Below are positions 56,604 through 64,000 of a stretch of DNA of 64,000 nucleotides, piece by piece. Source of the DNA: Gnetum montanum. Lineage: Eukaryota; Streptophyta; Gnetopsida; Gnetales; Gnetaceae. Position 1 is the stretch's first letter. Every line of letters begins with the position of its first letter. The notes below the pieces were generated by a model. That model ran no database searches and was not told the origin of the DNA. It saw only the letters and a program-made list of their open reading frames with translations. The position numbers and the translations under genes were made by a program. Location of the stretch: assembly GCA_015680685.1 (NCBI GenBank), contig MNCI01004885.1, positions 1-64,000 on the forward strand. The letters run 5' to 3'.

Positions 56604-57960
56604 ACCCTTGAGAAATGCACTAAATTTGGCCTACATGCTAATTTTAAGAACTTGATAAATATTATCATTCATTTCATAAAGATAAAATCTGTGTTTGGGC
56701 TTATTTAATGCTATCCCTTTTCTAAATTACATGCCATCCTTGTCTCAAACTTTATTATTAGACTATAAGATAATATACAGAATAAATAATACATGAATTC
56801 ATATTTAATATTGAAGGGTAGTGTTGAGATATTCTTACTCTAAAACTATTTTTGGCTGAGAGGCTAACTACCAATTGTAATCATGTAACTTTAAATTATA
56901 TTTTGTCCATAACCCCATATAGGGCTAATAATATAATGTTAAATAATATTTCCCAAATTTTTCATCTTATATTATACACCCAATTTTTAGACTCAGATCC
57001 TATGTTTTGATTTTTTGAACAGGGAAACTATTCTTTGGGCCTATATATATATAGCTAAAGTAGTTATAAACCAATTTTAAATAGTCTTATAAAATATGGA
57101 CGAAAGAATGAATAATTAGACACAATATACACTAAGGACACATAACCGATATATGAATAAATGCATTCCATGACTGTTGTTAAGAACCATCCGTGAGACA
57201 AACTGAAGAGAGTGTGTGAATATGTAGAAGAATAACATGTGTGTAACACATGAAGTGAAGAAGGTGGTGTTCATGCATAAATTAAGGTTTCATCCTAAAT
57301 CATTAATCAACACCTTTTAGAAGACTAGCCTAGGATGTCTTCCACATGGGTACGATAGTGGCAATGAGAAAGTATAACAGTTGATTATAAAACAAATTTA
57401 TAAATATAACATATACTTAGATGACAGAAAAAGATATATTTCAGGAAGAAAATATGTGTTTTATTTTAAAATATAAACCAAAGTTTGCATGAAATTGTAG
57501 ACAGAAATAAATTGAGTAATAACAGAGCTATAAATAAGCAGAAAAATAAAATTTTCTTTTTAAATCAGAAATTGTGATATTGTATTTTAATGAGAAACTT
57601 CACATTCACAAAAGACATTACAATCTGATAGTGTAGGAGCATAACAATAAATGACATAGGAGAACACTTAAATAGAAATGATAAAACCCCAAGTCAGTAT
57701 ACGAACAAATCATCAACATCAATAGGTAGAAACTTATCTATCTTTCCTTTGACAAAGTGTGGTTATCATTGCTTAATAGGGAGGCTTTCCTAATCGTCAG
57801 TTGGGTGACTTTTCTTCTTTAGTCAAATTAAAGAAGTAAAAGGGGTTCATGTCCTACATGAGTGATTTTGTGGTCAACATCTAGTCCCAAACATGTGTTG
57901 CATGCAAATGTGACAAAAAGAAAATTACAATAATACAATATCCAATATGCCAAATCAAAG
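56604..57960. other. Intergenic AT-rich DNA downstream of PARG
   Basis: No gene or element recognised; short chance ORFs only. Confidence 0.45.
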
Positions 57961-58095
57961 ATGCAATGCTATGCAACAAGGAAATTAAGTGCGACTATAA
58001 TGTGTATTAGTAATTAAAATAATCAAAATAATGACTTCAAGCAGTTCGGTATAGGGCACTTGTCACACCACTTTGTAATAATTAAAATTTCTTAG

Positions 58096-58216
58096 GACCT
58101 ATATGTATATATAAGTTTATATTTAACACATTTTTTGCATAACATTCAATATAATACCTATATGTATATATAAGTTTATATTTAACACATTTTTTGCATA
58201 ACATTCAATATAATAC
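58096..58216. repeat. Tandem duplication of about 59 bp in the left arm
   Basis: The unit ACCTATATGTATATATAAGT through CATTCAATATAAT occurs twice without visible change. The right arm has a single diverged copy. Confidence 0.8.
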
Positions 58217-58439
58217 ATTAGGAAAACAATAGCCATTAGAATTGTGGATAGTTTCCTTGATAATGAGAGTTATACTAACCTCAATGGAGGATGACATGAT
58301 CCATTAAGAAATATAGAGTAAGCCACAACTTTCTGAATTTTTCCATAGAATTTTTTTATTTCAATAGTGATGAATGGAATAGTTAAGGATCATTGCTAGA
58401 TCCATCACACTTAAGAACTTATTTCATTATTAACAAAAC

Positions 58440-58916
58440 AAATTGGGTCCTCTTATATTGTTTTTTAACCAAAAGGAACTTATGGTGCACTTCATTTCTA
58501 AGTTAGGAATTCCAATACGAGTTTGATTGATTAGTTGCATTGCCAATGAATATGGTCCTCATGGAAATTTTGCTTGTGGTGTAGTTCAACCCTTGTGTAT
58601 GTGCTTTTTATTTTAAGTTAGACTAGGTAGACAATATATAGGAATCTCAAGTGGAGAGGAACTCACTTAGCTCTGTTGCTAATGAGGCAATAGTCACACT
58701 TATGAAAATTTTTACACTACTAATGAATAGGGTCCTCATATTTTTCTTTTAACAAGAGGCAACTTTTCCCAGGGTGCACTTCATGCATAAGATAGGAATT
58801 TGGACACGTCTAGTTGATGTGCTGCACTGCCATCTAATAGGGTCTTCACGAAAACTTTGCTTGGGTGCAGTTCAACCTTGTTCATTAGCAGTGCAACTAA
58901 TTAGTTAGATTTCTGT
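58440..58916. repeat. Degenerate tandem repeats in the foldback centre
   Basis: Repeats of a unit containing GGTCCTCAT...TTTTGCTTG...GTGCAGTTCAACC and GTGCACTTCAT...AGATAGGAATT, with about 70-80 percent visible similarity. Confidence 0.5.
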
Positions 58917-59228
58917 AGGAATTCCTGCAATGAAATGCACCATGGGCAAAGTTTTCTTTTGTAAAATAAAAATAAATAAATAAGAGGATGTTGTTCATTA
59001 GTAGTGTAATAAGTTCTTAAGTGTGATGGATAATTTTGAATGTATTATATTAGATATTATGCAAAATATGTTTTAAATATATGTTTATATATGCATATGA
59101 GTTTGGGAAATTTTAATTATTATAAAGTGGTGTGATAAGTGCCTTTTGCTTTAAGTGCTCAAAGTGATTATTTTAATCATTTATACATCTTATAGTCTCA
59201 CTTTATTTCCTTGGTTGCATAGCATAGC

Positions 59229-59650
59229 ATAACACCATCATGGCTCTTGACAAAAAAAATGCAAATTCCATTTTTTGGTGTAGATTTAGGAGCTACCCAA
59301 ACCCAGCCAAAATCCTTCCTGTAATTTACATCTTCAGCAGCCATTTTAGGTGCAACTCTAAAAAATACAGAGACAAACAGTATTATGCTACCAAGAGTGT
59401 AAAAAACAAAAAACATTGTACCACCAAGAGCACACTAAAAAATTTTTAAAATGCAAAAATGAATGATGTTATGCCATCAAGATTGTAAAAATCACAAACA
59501 TTGTGCCACCAAGAGTGTTGCTTACCTTTACAATTGTGGGGTGTGTGTGTACGTGTTACACTGTTGCTAAATATTGCTAACTTGAAATCTTGAATTTGAA
59601 TACTTGGCAATGGCTTGCCATAGAAAACTTGAAATGAGCGGTATTCTGTA
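59229..59650. other. AT-rich DNA with short degenerate repeats
   Basis: Two diverged copies of a unit containing ACATTGTxCCACCAAGAG lie near 59385-59515. No gene. Confidence 0.4.
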
Positions 59651-59768
59651 TTTATCATCAACTAAAATGAATGAGCTAATGGAATGTCTAAAATGGGCTA
59701 TTGAAATGATTTATCATCAACTAAAATGAATGAGCTAATGGAATGTCTAAAATGGGCTATTGAAATGA
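59651..59768. repeat. Perfect 59-bp tandem duplication
   Basis: TTTATCATCAACTAAAATGA and the following bases repeat exactly, twice. No N nearby, so it may be a recent natural duplication or a read-overlap error. Confidence 0.85.
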
Positions 59769-60635
59769 TTGAAAATAAGTGGAAGATAAAGTGTTGCTAA
59801 GCTCCCAAAGAATGCCTTTTTGGTTGTAGAAGAATGCATGCTTCAAAGAATGTGTACCTAAAGTGCTAAAAACCCGAAATTGGTGATGATACATATCTAG
59901 AATGTGCAATTTTCATTCTTTCCACTTTTATAGTTGTATTGAGTGTTCCATGTCTTGAATTTTGTTTTTTGGATAGTGTTTAATGTTCAAAAAATGTTTG
60001 AGAATAAAAAAATATTAATCTTTTATGCTTGTCTGTAAAGGCTTTATGTTTTTATAGTTTCATATTATTTTAAAAACTGCCAGTTCTAAGCCTTGGGAAT
60101 TATCTAGAATTGCAATTCTGGATCATATCCATTTAAGAATTGTGGTTTTTAAATTAAGATTGTGATTCTAAACTAGATTGCAATCCAGAACTAATCCAGA
60201 TTGTAGTTGTTTAGATTGTGGTCCAGAATCATTTGAATCACAATCTTGGTTCAATCTTCATAAGTATGGCTAAAAGCCATGAATAATCTCCAGAGAAACA
60301 TAACAAAGCATCCAATAAAATGTGGATGAGAAGTACTCAGAGTGTGAAAAGGTTTAAAATTTTTGGTTCATAGTGCTATGCAGTTATCTTGCTTGAGAAC
60401 TAGAAAAAATTGCACTTGCATGCACAGCTAGGACTTCTCATTAGGTATGACATGAACGCAAAAGACTACAAAGTGCTTTTCAACAGAAGTAGTGAGTTAT
60501 GATTTTGTGAGATTTCGAGGGGGGGTGGGGGGCGCCGGGCCTGGTGGGTGGGTGGGGTGGTGTGTTGGAACCCTAACCCTAAAAGAATTCTAATATAGTT
60601 TAATTAGAACTTTTATAACTTGGGATTGCCCACTG
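59769..60635. other. AT-rich intergenic DNA with a G-rich island
   Basis: Interspersed ATTG(T/C)-rich, partly palindromic words (CAGAATC/GATTCTGG type) at 60110-60250 and a G-rich island at 60520-60562. No gene. Confidence 0.4.
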
Positions 60636-60708
60636 AAATTGAACCCATGACTTGGAGCTCTCAAATCAAGAGTCTTACCACTCTGTTAACACTTTACTGT
60701 TAAATCTT
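60636..60708 (-). ncRNA. tRNA-like sequence, probable SINE head or tRNA pseudogene
   Basis: On the minus strand AACAGAGTGGTAAGACTCTT resembles a D-arm/A box and, about 40 bases on, GGGTTCAATTTC resembles a T-loop/B box, with a CTTGATTTGAG anticodon-like hairpin between. The acceptor stem does not close, so this is not a normal tRNA. Confidence 0.4.
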
Positions 60709-61306
60709 CATAGAGATAGAGGAGTTTATCACATTGGATCATAGAGCCAAAGCCCATCACTTGAAGCATGATGGCCAGACTTTGGGTGCTATACATGAAA
60801 AGATGTAGTCCATGGAGGGGGAGCGATCCTCTGATCCTCTAAATGCCATGAATTGGTCATAAATCTGAGAATATGCAAAATGGTAGCTATGCCAATTGTG
60901 AAAGCAACAGTAAATTTCGTTAGAAAGATATGGTTAAGAATCACCACCTACACAAATTCAACAGCCAGAATAACAGGAGGTGTAGGCCTCCATTCTGATT
61001 CCAATGAAAAAGCAACCTGTACATACTTTAGAACCTTGCAAGTAGGGGATGTCTCAAAGTTGATCAACTTCTCAAGGATCTCAAACTAGCTGAAGTTGGC
61101 AAGTATAGGCACTTGTAATTGGAGTATAACTAATTAAGCAAAGGAGAAAATTTGATAATATAGAAATCAATTGAACTAAGTAGCACCTCGTTTAGATGAT
61201 TAGCTCTTTGGTAGAATCGAGGCTTCTTGAGCCACCAGCAATAGTGTAGGATGCATTTACATTTTGCATGGGGTTGTTCTGTGGCTAGTCTGGTTTTTTC
61301 CAAAAT
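60709..61306. other. Intergenic DNA
   Basis: No gene or element recognised. Confidence 0.4.
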
Positions 61307-61437
61307 ATTCCACTCCATATTTGTCAAGCAATATTAATTAGTGTAGTCCTAACATTCGACTCCATATTTGTTAAACAATATTAATTAGTTTAGTCCTAAC
61401 ATTCCACTCTATATTTGTCAAACAATATTAATTATTC
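61307..61437. repeat. Tandem repeat, about 2.7 units of 47-48 bp
   Basis: ATTC(C/G)ACTC(C/T)ATATTTGT followed by AACAATATTAATTA and TAGTCCTAAC repeats with a few differences per unit. Confidence 0.8.
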
Positions 61438-61499
61438 TACAATGTGCCACCTAGCAGCGTGATAAAAATGTATGTTTAGGGACTATTGCCTAGCTTAAC

Positions 61500-63130
61500 A
61501 TTTGCCCATGTTTCTGAAATGCAGTCGATCCTGAAATCAGTAATTTGCTATACATTCAGTTGTAAATAAAATGAGACTATTCTTATTAGGCATTTTGTAC
61601 AACACAATAGCTATCCCATTTTAATAGAAAAAATATGGAAAAATTTCGCAGATCATATTTGTCTGGATCCCAGGAATCTATCGCCAATACTTCAGCAACA
61701 AAATCAGATCATTAAAATCTGTAGCTAGAAGAAGACATTTAAATTAGATTTTTGTTTATGAGCCCCTCTTAATAAATTGTAGAAAAATATCTAAATCAGA
61801 ACCGAGTAGGTTTCAGCATAGGGTTAAGAATTTCAGAAGTTGGTGAATCATAGAAAGAATCCAATATCAGTTCCATTAAAAGAAATTCATTGCCAAACCT
61901 GAGAAATCATTAAATTGCCAATACTCAAAAGTTCACTTCAAGAATTCCAAAATCAAGATGGTCCCAGGATGCTTTCACTTTCTACCAGTGCCAATCCTCA
62001 CATCAGGGATCTTTGGCCCCTGTTGACGAATCTTTATGCCAAATTCCCCCAAATCTTTATGGGTGTTCCCAAGTTCATGTGGAAACAACTCTCATCTAAG
62101 TTATTTAGGCTTGAGAGTGAGGAAAGGCAAAGAGACCCACAAAAAAAAGGATTCAACAATCTAAAATCTCAAAAATAAAAATCAAATTCAATAAGCATTT
62201 AAGTTGGTGAAAGAATTCTGAAAAATAAAATCATACTTCAACCACAAGTGAAACAAGGGAGGAACTGTGCATCCACCTTGTTCCATCTTGAAAACCTTTT
62301 TGAATGGCCCCTTTTTCCTAGCTATCAAGTTTTGTTTCCTCTTCTTCATTGTTGTACTCATGCAACCTCTCTTTTCTTGCTGCTGTTGGTATTATTATTA
62401 TTTTGTTTACCTGTGTATTGCTGAAGATGTGCTCATAGTGTTGCTGCTGCTGCAATCCTCTTTCTCCTTTTCTCTCCTTTGTTCTCTCTCTCTCTCTACC
62501 TAGCCATTTTTATTCACTTAGGTTTCCATTTCAATTTTGGTTTTAGTTTCTTTATTATAATTGACTTTCTTTGGTAGTTATGATTTTTCATTGGCAGTTG
62601 CATTTTTTTTTTTCTAAAAACAGATCCAAAAGCACGTCTCAAGGTCAAACTTACTTAAAGCCACCCTAAAAAATATAAAAAGAATACCTGACCCTTCCAG
62701 CAAAGTCTTCCAACTAAGAAGACTTTGGTTCAATTTCTTCCAAAATGATAACATATATACGTCTAATCTCTCTTTCTTCCTCTTTTAACTAAGCAAACAT
62801 ACTCTAGCCCTTATCCACTAGAATTTTATCATATAATAAAACCATATTGTACAGTAAATGAGAGTTCCATGAGCAAGAGGAAAGTATCAAATCAAAATAT
62901 CAAACCAAGGAAATACATTCTCTTTCAAGCATGCAGTGTTGCAACCGGTGTTGCATTGTCTTAGGAGCCTTGAAAGGTTATCTTGCAACCTTTCTACAAC
63001 TGTTGAGAGAGGAGATTTTATTTTTGATTTAATAAACATTACTTCTTTAAAATATCATTTAAGAAAGGAATGCAATTATCCTTGATTCATAGGTCAGGTT
63101 CTTCTTCCTTTTATACTTCACATACTATAA
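61500..63130 (+). mobile_element. Relative of the intron 5 TGTAACACCC LTR element
   Basis: Shares blocks in the same order and orientation with 17134-19483: CCAAT(C/T)CTCA(C/T)ATCAGGGAT near 61990, CTTGAAAGGT...ACCTTTCTACA near 62970 and TTGATTCATAGGT near 63085. The ends are not clear. No coding sequence. Confidence 0.5.
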
Positions 63131-63330
63131 AATCTGAAAAATAGCAATGAATCATACTTGTTATCACCTTTTTCTTTCTTTTTGAATTGGATTGCCCAAT
63201 ACTTAGCATTTGCATAGCAGCACCTAGAGATAATAAATGCCAAACTTATATGAATATACAACAAACATGTACATGAGATATCTACACTGCTATACATACA
63301 TACATATACATACAATTTAGAAAGGAACTT

Positions 63331-64000
63331 TTTAATTTTTTTAGTGAAATGGTTAGGCATTGGATTATCAAAAGCAGGTACATGAGGTATACCTTGCAAG
63401 AGAAGGGGATACATCACCCATCCCCCGAGGTGGGGAAGGTGGAGACCCTTGCAAGGGAATCTACAAGTGAAAAGCAAATAGAAGCAGAGAAGCAAAAAAT
63501 TCCATCCCAAAAATTTACCAAGGGGGAAAGGGAACCTTTTGTCAGTTACGTTCAAAGTTGTTCATCAAAAAGCCAGTGGCCCTTACCGGGCACCCTCTCT
63601 TTATTATAATGAAATAGACCATGTAGTAAATCATTAGATCCTGGTATAAGGGCAACTTGCCCTCTCTCGGCTGTAGATAGCATCCAGGACCACTTGGAAG
63701 CACTCTATAGCAACAAAATTTGCTACTTTATGAAATTCCTTATACCTTTGCTCATGGTTTTGTTGGGCTGCTGCAATAGTAGCATTGTCTAGATGATATT
63801 TCATAGTAGTCTTCCAGATGTGTCTTTTGAGGTTGGTCCAAGAGATGTTATGATTAACATCTATGACTTCATGGGGGTAGTGGCCCATCCCAAACCAACA
63901 CTTGGTTTCATGAGCAGCCAATTGCCTTTGCAAGAGTTGTTCCTCCCCATAGATGGTCCTTGCCTTGCCAGTTGAGCCTTTTCCTCCTTCTCTTGTTGTG
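63331..64000 (-). mobile_element. LINE copy G, 3' end, runs off the window
   Basis: A T-rich stretch at 63331-63342 marks the 3' end. After about 290 bases of UTR, the minus strand encodes the conserved ORF2 tail (63634-63933): CWFGMGHYPHEVIDVNHNIS, LKRHIWKTTMKYHLDNA and FQVVLDAIYSRERASCPYTR before the stop. It is the best-preserved tail in the window. Confidence 0.75.

Larger units (their letters stand above)
57961..59228. mobile_element. 1.27 kb foldback element with long inverted arms
   Basis: The reverse complement of 58917-59228 matches 57961-58512 block by block: ATGCxATGCTATGCAAC, GACTATAA, ATTAAAATAATC, CACACCACTTT, AATAATTAAAATTTC, CATCACACTTAAGAACTTAT, CATGGTGCA/TATGGTGCA and GGAATTCC. 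The left arm is longer because of a tandem duplication near 58096-58215 and about 180 extra bases. The centre (58513-58916) contains diverged tandem repeats. No transposase. It fits a non-autonomous DNA transposon or foldback element. Confidence 0.7.

Noticed and set aside
60636-60708. Functional tRNA gene
   Set aside because: The acceptor stem does not pair and the A box is weak; kept only as tRNA-like.

Overview
The window is nuclear DNA from a land plant, most likely a gymnosperm. That guess rests on one host gene with introns of up to about 16.6 kb filled with plant-type retrotransposons, and on AT-rich, decayed intergenic DNA. No sequence here names the species.

One host gene can be supported. 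It is a plus-strand poly(ADP-ribose) glycohydrolase (PARG) gene whose coding sequence runs from 1144 to 56328 in 11 exons: 1144-1362, 1448-1666, 3175-3278, 11809-12010, 12129-12233, 28838-28956, 36895-37038, 38158-38317, 53610-53873, 55984-56046 and 56143-56328. All ten introns are GT-AG. The phases join without a frameshift into 595 codons including the stop (594 aa), and the PARG signature GGG-x7-QEE and the GNWGCGAFGGD motif are intact. The gene therefore looks functional even though about 97 percent of its span is intron.

The introns are layered with transposons. Intron 3 holds a complete but short, gag/protease-only LTR retrotransposon (5847-10102) next to an RTE-type LINE fragment. Intron 5 holds an old LINE interrupted by a younger LINE, a Copia fragment and a 2.35 kb LTR-type insertion, followed by a Copia gag-protease relic, a 79-base assembly gap and two more LINEs. 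Intron 6 holds the most complete LINE (about 29.7-35.4 kb, sense strand) and a later truncated LINE copy. Intron 8 holds a GC-rich LINE flanked by a 584-bp direct repeat, a Ty3/gypsy relic and a LINE with a clear target-site duplication that itself received a solo LTR. Downstream of the gene lie a 1.27 kb foldback element, tandem repeats, a tRNA-like SINE head, a relative of the intron 5 LTR element and the 3' end of a further LINE.

The most interesting observation is a LINE family with at least five informative copies here. Its ORF2 continues well past the endonuclease, reverse transcriptase and zinc-knuckle region into a conserved globular domain (motif GLQDAxxFF, then SRQVPKS), a charged coiled coil and a conserved tail domain. 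I know of no standard plant L1 with this C-terminal module. Several single-N positions coincide with short duplications and look like assembly joins, so nearby structure should be read with caution.
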